A stretch of DNA of 64,000 bases. Origin: CAVRTM01 sp963696105 (GTDB taxonomy: Bacteria; Actinomycetota; Actinomycetes; Actinomycetales; Dermatophilaceae). Positions 19,748-29,348 of the stretch are shown piece by piece. Under the pieces are notes generated by a model. It ran no database searches. It saw only the letters and a list, made by a program, of their open reading frames with translations, and was not told the DNA's origin. Every line of letters starts with the position of its first letter. Position 1 is the first letter of the stretch. Position numbers and translations under genes: made by a program. The stretch spans positions 310,001-374,000 of the forward strand of contig CAVOIP010000001.1 of assembly GCA_963696105.1 (NCBI GenBank), written 5' to 3'.

Positions 19748-20739
19748 CCGCTGCTGATCGGCTGCCGGCACCCCGGCTGCTGTTCGTCCACGCCCATCCG
19801 GACGACGAGACGATCACGACCGGGCTGACGATGGCGCACTACGCGGCTGCCGGGTGCGACGTGCACGTCCTCACCTGCACGTTGGGGGAGGAGGGTGAGG
19901 TGATCCCCGCACCGCTCGCCCACCTCGCCGCCGACCGCGACGACAGCCTGGGCGCGCACCGGCGCGAGGAGCTGCGCGAGGCGATGCGGCGGCTCGGGGT
20001 CACGCACCAGGTGCTGGGGGAGGACCCCGCGCGCGGCGTCCCCTCCCGCTACCGCGACTCGGGCATGGCCGGCATGCCGTCCGCGGCGGACCCACGGGCG
20101 TTCGTCAACGCGGACCTGTCCGAGGCGGCGGGGCTGCTCGCCCAGCACCTGCGCGTCGTACGGCCCGACGTCGTCGTGACCTACGACGAGCACGGCGGTT
20201 ACGCCCACCCCGACCACATCCGCACCCACGAGGTCACCATGGCCGCCCTGCGGCAGCTGGACCACGACCCGCTGCCTGCGGCGTACGTCGTCCTGACCCC
20301 GCTGCAGTGGGCGGTGCAGGACCGGGCGTGGCTGGCGGAGCACGTCGACGGCGACGCCGTGCCCGGGCTCACCGTGCCCGGCCGGGACGACGCGTACCCG
20401 CCCTCGGTCGTGCCGGACGAGGTGGTGACCCACGGTGTGGTCCGGCCGGACCTGGTGGCCCGGCAGGCGAGCGCCCTGGCGGCGCACGGCACACAGGTGC
20501 GGGTCTTCGACGGCTACTACGCCCTGTCCAACGACGTCGCGGCCCGGCTGGCCGGTCGTGAGGGCTTCGCCGCCGTCGACCCGCGCACCGGGCGCCCGCG
20601 TGGTGCTGCTGCCTCCGGACCCGCGGGTGCTTGCCACCGCCATGACGCGCGTGACGGCGACGACGGTCACGACGGTCTCGACGGCCGGGTCGGTCCGGTC
20701 CGCCGGGGTCTGCTGGGCGAGGCCGGGCCGTGGGCATGA
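19744..20739 (+). CDS. mshB: N-acetyl-1-D-myo-inositol-2-amino-2-deoxy-alpha-D-glucopyranoside deacetylase MshB
   Basis: 331 residues. The zinc site HAHPDDE (residues ~16-22) and the later H-P-D-H motif (EHGGYAHPDHIRTHE) identify the PIG-L/LmbE deacetylase family; the middle RYRDSGMAGM segment is typical of MshB. It deacetylates GlcNAc-inositol to GlcN-inositol in mycothiol synthesis, so this organism makes mycothiol. The C-terminal ~45 residues are a Gly/Asp/His/Arg-rich tail not seen in every homologue. Coupled by 4-bp overlaps to the lipoprotein gene before and the flavin reductase gene after. Confidence 0.93.
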   Translation: MTAADRLPAPRLLFVHAHPDDETITTGLTMAHYAAAGCDVHVLTCTLGEEGEVIPAPLAHLAADRDDSLGAHRREELREAMRRLGVTHQVLGEDPARGVPSRYRDSGMAGMPSAADPRAFVNADLSEAAGLLAQHLRVVRPDVVVTYDEHGGYAHPDHIRTHEVTMAALRQLDHDPLPAAYVVLTPLQWAVQDRAWLAEHVDGDAVPGLTVPGRDDAYPPSVVPDEVVTHGVVRPDLVARQASALAAHGTQVRVFDGYYALSNDVAARLAGREGFAAVDPRTGRPRGAAASGPAGACHRHDARDGDDGHDGLDGRVGPVRRGLLGEAGPWA

Positions 20740-21239
20740 GCCAGGTCAGCCAGCTGCCGACGATCGAGGCCTACCGCCGCGCGATGGGACGTTTTGCCAC
20801 CGGCGTCACCGTGCTGACGACGCGGGGCGCCGGCCACGACCACGCGATGACCGCCAACGCCGTCACCTCGGTGAGCCTGGAGCCGCTGCTGGTCCTCGTC
20901 TGCGTCGAACGCGAGGCGCGGTTCCACGACGCGATCGTGGAGTCGGGCATCTGGGGCGTGAGCATCCTGGCCGCCTCCGACCGCCCGGCCGCGGACTGGC
21001 TGGCCACGCGAGGCCGGCCGCTGCACGGCCAGCTCGACCGCATCGCCCACCACACCGGGCCCCAGACGGGAGTGGCCCTGCTCGACGGCGCGCTCGCGAC
21101 CCTGGAGTGCCGCACCACCGACGTGCACGCCGCCGGCGACCACAGCATCGTCGTCGGGGAGGTGGTGTCCGTCGCGAGCGCCGAGCCACCGGCTGACGCC
21201 CTGCTCTACTACCGCGGTCGGTACGAGACGCTGACCTGA
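20736..21239 (+). CDS. Flavin reductase family protein
   Basis: 167 residues from ATG 20736 (ATGA overlap with mshB); a GTG 6 nt earlier is possible. The FMN-binding split-barrel pattern is present: YRRAMGRFATGVTVLTT, MTANAVTSVSLEPLLVLVCV, and GVSILAA. These proteins supply reduced flavin (FMNH2) to two-component monooxygenases or act as small flavoproteins. No monooxygenase partner is adjacent. Cytosolic. Confidence 0.88.
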   Translation: MSQVSQLPTIEAYRRAMGRFATGVTVLTTRGAGHDHAMTANAVTSVSLEPLLVLVCVEREARFHDAIVESGIWGVSILAASDRPAADWLATRGRPLHGQLDRIAHHTGPQTGVALLDGALATLECRTTDVHAAGDHSIVVGEVVSVASAEPPADALLYYRGRYETLT

Positions 21240-21246
21240 GCCCCTG

Positions 21247-22275
21247 CTAGGCGGTGGGCGGCTCCGGTGCGGCCAGGTAGACGTACTCGTGGTGCGTCGC
21301 GCACCCGAGCCGGCGGTAGAGCGCGACGGCGCCCGCGTTGGCGCGTTCCACCTGCAGGTACATCGACGCGGTGCCGCGGGCCTGCGCCTGCGCGGCGGCC
21401 GCGCCCATGAGGGCGGTGGCCACGCCGAGGCGGCGTGAGCCCGGCAGGACGTGGAGGCCGAACACGCCGGCCCACGCGTGCGCGAACGCGACCCTGGCCG
21501 TGGCGACGGTCCGGCCGTCGACCTCCGCCGCCAGGAGCACCTGCTCTGGAGAGCCCGCCATGACCGCCTGGGCGATGTCCCGCGAACCCCGCCGACGCTC
21601 GTCGCTGGCCGCCCACCACTGCGGCCACGGGGTGCGGCCCTCGCGAACGGCCACCGCGGGCACACCCTCGTCGCCCTCCCCGCTCGAGGGGCGGCGGGTG
21701 GCGGAGAGCAGGGACGCGACGGCGGCCGTCATGACCACGGACCGGTTGACCTCGGTGTATCCCCCGGCGCCCAGCAGCGCGCCGAGCACGTCGTCGGTGA
21801 CCGCGAACCCCTCGGGCCCGAAGAGACTGAACAGCGGGCGGAGCCCTCGCTCGGCGTACCACGCCTCGGCGGCCCGCACCGCATCCGGCAACGGTCGCCC
21901 GGGATCGCCCAGAGGCAGCACCGAGTTGGCCCTGCCGGTGAAACCGCCTGCGGCGCGGAGCATCCAGCGGCCGAGCTCGGCCCGCTCGAGGGGCGGCCAG
22001 CCGTCCACCATCACCCGCTGGAGGTCTGCCATGGACACCGCCAGGTGGGGTGCGCCCCGCCGTGACGGTGCGGGCGGCACCTCCTTGGCCGCGACCACGG
22101 CGGCCCGCCTCACCACCTGCAGCCCGCGGCGCGTCGCGACGCTGACCGAGCTCTCGTCCAGGGCGACGACCTCGCCGAGGGCATCGGTGAGCCCGTCAGC
22201 GAGCCGGTGACGCACCACGGCACGCATACCGACGCGGAGCCGGTCGAGGGGGTGGGTCGGTGTCATCGCGGGCAT
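21247..22275 (-). CDS. GNAT family N-acetyltransferase with N-terminal beta-barrel-like domain
   Basis: 342 residues. Residues ~10-65 look like a small SH3-like module (GMRAVVRHRLADGLTDALGEVVALDE). Residues ~95-330 contain two GNAT-like halves; the C-terminal one has motif A as LHVLPGSRRLGVATALM (acetyl-CoA pyrophosphate loop) and the final strand ALYRRLGCATHHEYVYL. The same kind of gene lies next to the 7Fe ferredoxin gene in many actinobacteria. Substrate unknown. ATG 22275 and 22266 are alternative starts. Divergent from fdxA across ~100 bp. Confidence 0.82.
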   Translation of the reverse strand: MPAMTPTHPLDRLRVGMRAVVRHRLADGLTDALGEVVALDESSVSVATRRGLQVVRRAAVVAAKEVPPAPSRRGAPHLAVSMADLQRVMVDGWPPLERAELGRWMLRAAGGFTGRANSVLPLGDPGRPLPDAVRAAEAWYAERGLRPLFSLFGPEGFAVTDDVLGALLGAGGYTEVNRSVVMTAAVASLLSATRRPSSGEGDEGVPAVAVREGRTPWPQWWAASDERRRGSRDIAQAVMAGSPEQVLLAAEVDGRTVATARVAFAHAWAGVFGLHVLPGSRRLGVATALMGAAAAQAQARGTASMYLQVERANAGAVALYRRLGCATHHEYVYLAAPEPPTA

Positions 22276-22375
22276 CCCGGTTTTCGTTCGGACCGTGGAC
22301 CCGTGTGGGTAGGACGGCTCCGACTCGGCATACTAGAGGGGTTAGACGAGACCATTGCAGGAGGACCCGCTCACC

Positions 22376-22702
22376 ATGACCTACGTCATCGCCCAGCCGT
22401 GTGTCGATCTGAAGGACAAGGCCTGCATCGAGGAGTGTCCGGTCGACTGCATCTACGAGGGTGAGCGCTCGCTGTACATCCACCCCGACGAGTGCGTCGA
22501 CTGCGGCGCCTGCGAGCCGGTGTGCCCGGTCGAGGCGATCTACTACGAGGACGACACCCCCGAGGAGTGGAAGGAGTACTACAAGGCCAACGTCGAGTTC
22601 TTCGACGACCTCGGCAGCCCCGGCGGCGCCGCGAAGCTGGGCCTGATCCCCAAGGACCACCCGCTCATCGCCGCCCTGCCGCCGCAGGAGCACGACGCGT
22701 AG
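22376..22702 (+). CDS. fdxA: Seven-iron ferredoxin
   Basis: 108 residues with an AGGAGG ribosome-binding site. Two cluster motifs: C-x-D...ACIEECPVDC (3Fe-4S/4Fe-4S with the C8/C16-type spacing) and ECVDCGACEPVCPVEA (4Fe-4S). Acidic C-terminal half (EEWKEYYKANVEFF) is typical of the actinobacterial FdxA/FdxC type. Electron carrier in the cytosol, for example for cytochromes P450 or other reductases. Its TAG overlaps the GTG start of dapC by one base, so both are likely in one operon. A CATACT -10-like element lies ~45 bp upstream. Confidence 0.95.
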   Translation: MTYVIAQPCVDLKDKACIEECPVDCIYEGERSLYIHPDECVDCGACEPVCPVEAIYYEDDTPEEWKEYYKANVEFFDDLGSPGGAAKLGLIPKDHPLIAALPPQEHDA

Positions 22703-23820
22703 TGGCGATGGCGCTCCTGCCGGACTTTCCCTGGGACTCGCTCGCTCCGTACAAGGAGCGGGCGAGTTCCCACGTCGGCGGCCTGGTCGACCTCTCGGTC
22801 GGCACCCCGGTGGACCCGACGCCCGAGGTGGTCCGCGCCGCCCTGGCTGGTGCCGCTGACGCACCCGGCTACCCCCAGACCTGGGGCACCCCGGCCCTGC
22901 GGAACGCCGTCGCCGGCTGGTTCGCCCGTCGGCGTGGCGTGCCGGACCTGGACCCTGACGGCGTGCTGCCGACGGTCGGCAGCAAGGAGCTGGTGGCCTG
23001 GCTGCCGACGTTGCTGGGGATCGGTGCGGGCGAGGTCGTCGCCTTCCCCGAGGTGGCCTACCCGACGTACGACGTCGGCGCGCGCATCGCCGGGGCGACG
23101 CCGCTGCCGATGCGCAGCCTCACGGCGCTCGGTCCGCTGACCAGTCGCGGCACCCCCAGGCTGATGTGGCTCAACAGTCCCAGCAACCCCACGGGTCAGG
23201 TCCTGCCGGTCGAGCATCTCGCCAAGATGGTGGCCTGGGCCCGTCAGCACGGTGTGGTCGTGGCCAGTGACGAGTGCTACGCCGAGCTCGACTGGCGGGA
23301 GGACGCGGCGCCCGGCTCGGTCCCCAGCATCCTGGACCCCCGCGTCTGCGGGGGCAGCCACGAGGGCCTGCTGGCGGTCTACTCGCTGTCCAAGCAGAGC
23401 AACGTCGCCGGCTACCGCGCCGCCTTCGTGGCCGGCGACCCCGCGCTGGTCCGGCGCCTGCTCGAGATCCGCAAGCACGCCGGGATGATCGTCCCGTGGC
23501 CGGTGCAGCAGGCGATGGTGGCTGCGCTCGGCGACGACGCGCACGTGGCGTCGCAGAAGGAGCGCTACCGCCGGCGCCGTGCCCTGCTGCGGACGGCGCT
23601 GGAGGGTGCCGGCTTCCGCGTCGACCACTCCGACGCCGGCCTCTACCTGTGGGCCACCCGCGGCGAGGATGCGTGGGTGACCATCGGAGGGCTCGCCGAG
23701 CGGGGCATCCTCGCAGCGCCCGGCAGCTTCTACGGCGCGGCCGGGGCCGGGCACGTGCGGGTCGCGCTCACCGCGACCGACGAGCGGATCGAGGTCGCCG
23801 CGCAGCGGCTGTCCGGATGA
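22702..23820 (+). CDS. dapC: Succinyldiaminopimelate transaminase DapC
   Basis: 372 residues. Fold-type I PLP aminotransferase: WLNSPSNPTGQ, SDECYAEL, and the PLP lysine in YSLSKQSNVAGYRAAF. Together with neighbouring dapD and dapE this is the N-succinyl-LL-2,6-diaminoketopimelate aminotransferase of the succinylase lysine/DAP branch. GTG 22702 is preferred over ATG 22708 because the GGAG at 22687-22690 is 11 nt upstream of the GTG. Cytosolic. Confidence 0.93.
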   Translation: MAMALLPDFPWDSLAPYKERASSHVGGLVDLSVGTPVDPTPEVVRAALAGAADAPGYPQTWGTPALRNAVAGWFARRRGVPDLDPDGVLPTVGSKELVAWLPTLLGIGAGEVVAFPEVAYPTYDVGARIAGATPLPMRSLTALGPLTSRGTPRLMWLNSPSNPTGQVLPVEHLAKMVAWARQHGVVVASDECYAELDWREDAAPGSVPSILDPRVCGGSHEGLLAVYSLSKQSNVAGYRAAFVAGDPALVRRLLEIRKHAGMIVPWPVQQAMVAALGDDAHVASQKERYRRRRALLRTALEGAGFRVDHSDAGLYLWATRGEDAWVTIGGLAERGILAAPGSFYGAAGAGHVRVALTATDERIEVAAQRLSG

Positions 23821-23921
23821 GTGGCCACCGGGGGGTTTTCCGTGGGACCGTACGGCTGGGGTAACGTCGTCGCGTGTCTGACCCCGGCAGAGCAGCCGGT
23901 CAACAAGGAGGACGGGACAAC

Positions 23922-25217
<1,296 letters not shown>

Positions 25218-25248
25218 GACCAAGGGCACCCGCAGGTGCCCCGTACGA

Positions 25249-25290
25249 CGAGAGCGGCCCACCTCCCGCAGGGGAGATGGGCCGCTCTCG
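25249..25290. terminator. Bidirectional hairpin terminator after citrate synthase
   Basis: Outer 13-bp stem 25249-25261/25278-25290, one mismatch, then an inner 5-bp stem and a short loop. Lies between convergent genes. Confidence 0.85.
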
Positions 25291-25307
25291 TGCTGCAGCG
25301 CCGCCGG

Positions 25308-26192
25308 TCAGGCCAGCCGGACGACCACGGACGTGGCCGGCACCGGGGTGCGGGCGCGCTGCCAGGACCAGGCGCTCTCGTCCCGGCTGCGGCTCCACGT
25401 GCGGTCGCCCACCGTGACCGCCACGGTGCTGTGGTGCTCGGCGTTGGCCACGGCCCACGCCGCGGCCGCCCAGGCCCGCGCGGCCGAGGTCTCCTGCAGC
25501 GTGACCGTCCGCCCCGAGGCCCGCCCGGTCATCCCCAGCTCGGCCCTGAGCTCCTTCACGACCGTGGTCGGCCGGCCCGGCCCGGACGGGTTGGCGAGCC
25601 GGCACCCGAGGCCGCCGGGGGACTGACCGGTCAGGGCGGAGGCGAGCAGCCGTCCTTCCTGCTCGTGGTCGGCGTACGCCTCGGGAAAGGCACTGCGCTG
25701 GACCTCCTGGGCCACCTTGGTGATCGGCATCGTCTCGTAGCCCTTGACCTTGAGCAGGGCGTCGTAGAACTTCCCGCTGGCGTGCACCGGGTCCGTCACC
25801 TGCTCGACCGTGCCCCAGCCCTGGCTCGGCCGCTGCTGGAACAGGCCCAGGGAGTCGCGGTCGCCGAAGGTGATGTTGCGCAGCTTGGACTCCTGGATCG
25901 CCGTGGCGACGGCGATCGTGGCGGCGCGCGGTGGCAGCCCCCGGCGCAGGGCGACGCCGCTGATCGTGGCGGCGTTGGCGGTCTGCTCCGGCGTGAAGGT
26001 CTCGCTGCGGCCCAGAGCGGTGACCTGGCAGGACGGCGGCCCGAAGTTCGTGACCACCCCCTTGATGCCGAGGTAGCCGCCGACGACGACCGCGATCAGC
26101 AGGACGGCGAGGAGGGCACGGCCGCGCCAGCGGCGGCGGGGCCGACGGCCGGTGGGGCGCATGGAGTCGAGCAGCGTGTCAGGCGTTGGCAT
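25308..26192 (-). CDS. Membrane-anchored protein with lytic-transglycosylase-like domain
   Basis: 294 residues. A basic N-terminus (RRPRRRWRGR) precedes one membrane helix (residues ~27-48), then an extracellular part. Residues ~70-180 contain AVATAIQESKLRN, DRDSLGLFQQRPSQGWG, and a following YDALLKV segment, a pattern shared with lysozyme-like/transglycosylase domains in which the Glu of AIQESKL is catalytic. Such genes are sometimes labelled heavy-metal transporter in databases without support. Start ATG 26192 lies inside the end of dapD (14-bp overlap); ATG 26201 is the alternative. Probable cell-wall function. Confidence 0.65.
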   Translation of the reverse strand: MPTPDTLLDSMRPTGRRPRRRWRGRALLAVLLIAVVVGGYLGIKGVVTNFGPPSCQVTALGRSETFTPEQTANAATISGVALRRGLPPRAATIAVATAIQESKLRNITFGDRDSLGLFQQRPSQGWGTVEQVTDPVHASGKFYDALLKVKGYETMPITKVAQEVQRSAFPEAYADHEQEGRLLASALTGQSPGGLGCRLANPSGPGRPTTVVKELRAELGMTGRASGRTVTLQETSAARAWAAAAWAVANAEHHSTVAVTVGDRTWSRSRDESAWSWQRARTPVPATSVVVRLA

Positions 26193-27117
26193 GCAGTGCA
26201 CTGTTGAGCTCGATGCCCTGGCCGGTGCGCGAGCGCGCCTCGACCCGGCCGTTCAGGGAGTTGCGGAGGTAGAGCAGCCCCGACGCCCCGGACAGCTCCT
26301 TGGCCTTGACGACCCGGCCGTCCTCCAGCGTCACCTTGGTGCCGGCGGTGACGTAGAGCCCGGCCTCGACCACGCAGTCGTCGCCGAGCGCGATGCCCAG
26401 GCCGGCGTTGGCGCCGAGCAGGCAGCGCTCACCGATGCTCACCCGCGCCGTGCCACCGCCGGAGAGGGTGCCCATGATCGAGGAGCCGGCGCCGATGTCG
26501 GAGCCGTCACCGACGACGACCCCCTGGACGATGCGTCCCTCGACCATCGAGGTGCCGAGCGTGCCGGCGTTGAAGTTGCAGAACCCCTCGTGCATGACCG
26601 TCGTCCCGGCGGCGAGGTGGGCGCCGAGCCGGACCCGGTCGGCGTCGGCGATGCGTACGCCGCTCGGGACGACGTAGTCGGTCATGCGGGGAAACTTGTC
26701 CACACCGAAGACCTGCACCGGGCCGGACTCACGCAGGCGCAACCTGGTGCGCTCGAACCCCTCCACCTCGCAGGGGCCGTAGTTGGTCCACACCACGTTG
26801 TGCAGGACCCCGAAGATCCCGTCGAGGTTGATGGTGTTGGGCCGCACCAGGCGGTGGGAGAGCAGGTGCAGGCGCAGGTAGGCGTCGGAGGGGTCGGCCG
26901 GCGGCGTGTCGAGGTCGATGACGACGTGCACCACCTGTGCGCGGATGCCGCGACGTGGATCCTCCTTGGCCGCGACGACCAGGTCGGCCGGGGCGCCGTA
27001 CGGGTTCTCCTGCTCGGCCTGGCCCAGGGCGGGGCTCGGGAACCAGGTGTCGAGGACGGTGCCGGCCTCGGTGACGCTGGCCAGTCCGTATCCCCATGCG
27101 CTGCGTTCGGTGCTCAT
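26179..27117 (-). CDS. dapD: 2,3,4,5-tetrahydropyridine-2,6-dicarboxylate N-succinyltransferase DapD
   Basis: 312 residues. Left-handed beta-helix acyltransferase of the actinobacterial type: residues ~150-280 show hexapeptide repeats (GAHLAAGTTV, GTSMVEGRIVQGVVVGDGSD, IGAGSSIMG, LLGANAGLGIALGDDCVVEAG). The EGFCNFNAGTLG stretch belongs to the active site. Uses succinyl-CoA. Start ATG 27117, only 7 nt after a TAGGCT -10 box on the minus strand, so the mRNA is probably leaderless. The very long open frame that continues upstream on this strand is an artefact of GC-rich antisense DNA. Confidence 0.95.
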   Translation of the reverse strand: MSTERSAWGYGLASVTEAGTVLDTWFPSPALGQAEQENPYGAPADLVVAAKEDPRRGIRAQVVHVVIDLDTPPADPSDAYLRLHLLSHRLVRPNTINLDGIFGVLHNVVWTNYGPCEVEGFERTRLRLRESGPVQVFGVDKFPRMTDYVVPSGVRIADADRVRLGAHLAAGTTVMHEGFCNFNAGTLGTSMVEGRIVQGVVVGDGSDIGAGSSIMGTLSGGGTARVSIGERCLLGANAGLGIALGDDCVVEAGLYVTAGTKVTLEDGRVVKAKELSGASGLLYLRNSLNGRVEARSRTGQGIELNSALHANA

Positions 27118-27124
27118 GGGGGCC

Positions 27125-27130
27125 AGCCTA
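27125..27130 (-). promoter_or_regulatory. -10 box of leaderless dapD promoter
   Basis: TAGGCT read on the minus strand, 7 nt before the dapD ATG; no ribosome-binding site. Faces the dapE promoter in the same 60-bp gap. Confidence 0.55.
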
Positions 27131-27164
27131 AGCGAGCGGAGCGGCCGTTCCGGAACCCGGCGGC

Positions 27165-27170
27165 TACCCT
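27165..27170 (+). promoter_or_regulatory. -10 box of leaderless dapE promoter
   Basis: TACCCT, 7 nt before the dapE ATG. A TTCCGGAA palindrome lies midway between this and the dapD box (27148-27155). Confidence 0.55.
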
Positions 27171-27177
27171 GCGTGGC

Positions 27178-28242
27178 ATGACTGAACTGGACCTCGCCGC
27201 CGACGTCGTGACCCTCACCGCGGACCTCTGCGACCGCGAGTCGGTCAGCGGCGGCGAGCAGGGGCTCGCCGACGCGATCGAGGCGGCGCTGCGCCGCCTG
27301 GAGCACCTGGTCGTGACCCGCGACGGCAACACGGTGGTCGCGCGCACCGAGCTCGGCCGACCCGAGCGCGTGATCCTCGCCGGCCACATCGACACCGTGC
27401 CGCTGACCGACCCGCCGAACCTCCCGACCCGCCGCGAGGGGGAGGAGCTGCACGGCCGCGGGACGGTGGACATGAAGGGCGGGGTCGCGGTCCAGCTGCG
27501 GATCGCCGCGGGGGTGACCGAGCCGACCCGGGACATCACGTTCGTCTTCTACGACTGCGAGGAGGTCGAGGCCGAACGCAACGGCCTCGCTCGGGTCGGC
27601 CGCACCCGACCCGAGCTGCTCGAGGGCGACTTCGCGGTGCTGCTCGAGCCCACCAACGGCGCGGTCGAGGGCGGCTGCAAGGGGACGCTGCGGGTCGAGG
27701 TGACCGCCCGCGGCGTGGCGGCGCACTCCGCGCGCCCCTGGAACGGCGTCAACGCCATCCATGAGGCGGCGACCCTGCTCGGCCGGCTGACGGCGTACGA
27801 CGCCCAGACGGTCGAGGTCGAGGGGCTGGACTACCACGAGGCGCTCAGCGCCGTCGGCATCCGCGGCGGCATCGCCGGCAACGTCATCCCGGACACCTGC
27901 GTGGTGACCGTCAACTACCGCTTCGCCCCGAACAAGACCAGCGCGGAGGCCCTCGCGCACGTGCGCGAGCTGTTCGAGGGCTACGACGTGGTCGTCACCG
28001 ACGGTGCGGACGGCGCCCGCCCCGGCCTGCACCTGCCCGCGGCCAAGGCGTTCGTGGAGGCGCTGTCCGTGCCGGTCTCGGGCAAGGAGGGCTGGACCGA
28101 TGTCGCCCTGTTCTCGGCGCTCGGCATCGCGGCGGTGAACTTCGGCCCCGGCGACCCCAACCTGGCCCACCACGACCAGGAGAGGGTGCCGGTGCGCCAG
28201 CTCGTCGACGCCGAGGGGGCGTTGCTGCGCTGGCTGGCCTGA
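27178..28242 (+). CDS. dapE: Succinyl-diaminopimelate desuccinylase DapE
   Basis: 354 residues. M20 metallopeptidase fold: AGHIDTVP (zinc His and catalytic Asp), GRGTVDMKGG (bridging Asp), FYDCEEVE (catalytic Glu and zinc Glu), EPTNG, and C-terminal FGPGDPNLAHHDQE (zinc His). Releases succinate to form LL-diaminopimelate. Divergent from dapD with 60 bp between starts. Cytosolic. Confidence 0.95.
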   Translation: MTELDLAADVVTLTADLCDRESVSGGEQGLADAIEAALRRLEHLVVTRDGNTVVARTELGRPERVILAGHIDTVPLTDPPNLPTRREGEELHGRGTVDMKGGVAVQLRIAAGVTEPTRDITFVFYDCEEVEAERNGLARVGRTRPELLEGDFAVLLEPTNGAVEGGCKGTLRVEVTARGVAAHSARPWNGVNAIHEAATLLGRLTAYDAQTVEVEGLDYHEALSAVGIRGGIAGNVIPDTCVVTVNYRFAPNKTSAEALAHVRELFEGYDVVVTDGADGARPGLHLPAAKAFVEALSVPVSGKEGWTDVALFSALGIAAVNFGPGDPNLAHHDQERVPVRQLVDAEGALLRWLA

Positions 28243-28262
28243 CCGGCGCCGCGCCCGTCGCG

Positions 28263-28268
28263 TAGGTT
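28263..28268 (+). promoter_or_regulatory. -10 box of probable leaderless promoter for the LOG-family gene
   Basis: TAGGTT, 7 nt before the GTG start at 28276, with no ribosome-binding site between. Confidence 0.5.
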
Positions 28269-28275
28269 CGGGGCC

Positions 28276-29031
28276 GTGAGCGAGAACAGCTACGACTACC
28301 ACACGGGCCCGGTCACCCTGCGTCACGGCCAGGTGCCGCCGACCACGACGGACCAGCGGCTGCTCGATGAGCGCGGGCCGACCGACTGGGTGCACACCGA
28401 CCCGTGGCGCGTCCTGCGGATCCAGAGCGAGTTCGTCGAGGGGTTCGGGGCGCTCGCCGAGCTCGGGCCTGCGGTCAGCGTGTTCGGGTCGGCGCGCACC
28501 AAGCCCGACGACGCCGTCTACGCCCTGGCCGAGAAGGTCGGCTCCGCGCTGGTGGAGGCCGGCTACGCCGTGATCACCGGCGGCGGTCCCGGCGCCATGG
28601 AGGCCGCGAACAAGGGAGCCTGCGACGCCGGAGGCACCTCGGTCGGCCTGGGCATCGAGCTGCCGTTCGAGCAGGGGCTGAACCGGTACGTCGACCTCGG
28701 CGTGAACTTCCGCTACTTCTTCGCCCGCAAGACGATGTTCGTCAAGTACGCGTCCGGGTTCATCGTGCTGCCCGGGGGCTTCGGCACCCTGGACGAGCTG
28801 TTCGAGGCGGTCACCCTGGTGCAGACCCGCAAGGTGACGCGGTTCCCGATCGTGCTGATGGGCACGTCGTACTGGGGTGGGCTGCTGGACTGGCTGCGGC
28901 AGACCGCGGCCGCGGCCGGGACGATCAGCCCGGTGGACATCGACCTGCTGCACCTGACCGACGACGTCGACGAGGCCGTGCGGGTGGTCCGGAAGGCGGC
29001 GAACTCGGTGCGCGCGGAGCGCCCGGAGTAG
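28276..29031 (+). CDS. LOG-family (TIGR00730) Rossmann-fold protein
   Basis: 251 residues. Nucleotide-binding ITGGGPGAMEAANKGA and the catalytic motif LPGGFGTLDELFE (PGGxGTxxE) define the LOG / lysine-decarboxylase-like family, which hydrolyses cytokinin riboside monophosphates or other nucleoside monophosphates. The role in bacteria is mostly unclear; the M. tuberculosis homologue Rv1205 is reported to make cytokinins. GTG 28276 follows a -10 box by 7 nt. Position after dapE matches the M. tuberculosis order. Confidence 0.9.
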   Translation: MSENSYDYHTGPVTLRHGQVPPTTTDQRLLDERGPTDWVHTDPWRVLRIQSEFVEGFGALAELGPAVSVFGSARTKPDDAVYALAEKVGSALVEAGYAVITGGGPGAMEAANKGACDAGGTSVGLGIELPFEQGLNRYVDLGVNFRYFFARKTMFVKYASGFIVLPGGFGTLDELFEAVTLVQTRKVTRFPIVLMGTSYWGGLLDWLRQTAAAAGTISPVDIDLLHLTDDVDEAVRVVRKAANSVRAERPE

Positions 29032-29103
29032 TTCCTGGGAGCCATGCCCACCTCCCCCGTCCCGGCTCTGGCGGCGGCGCCGGGGCGGACGCATACTGCG
29101 GTC

Positions 29104-29337
29104 ATGGTGATCTCGCCGCTCCCGCGCCAGGGCAGCACGCTGCTGGGCCGGGACCAGGCGGGGCGCCGGCTCCGGGTGGCCGCCCACCCCGAGCTCGGCC
29201 GCGTCGTCCTCTCGATCTGGCAGGACGACGTCTGCCGCGGGACGCTGCGGCTGGCTCCCGAGGACGTCCCCGAGCTGGTGCGCATGCTCACCGCGTCGCT
29301 GGTGCCGCCGGCCGGCGAGCTCGACGACGTGGGCTGA
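29104..29337 (+). CDS. Conserved small hypothetical protein
   Basis: 77 residues, MVISPLPRQGSTLLGRDQ at the start and APEDVPELVRMLTASLVPP near the end. It looks like a small beta-rich plus helix domain with the pattern VLSIWQDDVCRGTLRL. ATG 29104 lies 6 nt after a CATACT element; the in-frame ATG at 29044 would overlap that element. I do not know a named family. Convergent with the folP2-type gene. Confidence 0.6.
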   Translation: MVISPLPRQGSTLLGRDQAGRRLRVAAHPELGRVVLSIWQDDVCRGTLRLAPEDVPELVRMLTASLVPPAGELDDVG

Positions 29338-29348
29338 GCCGGCGCGCT

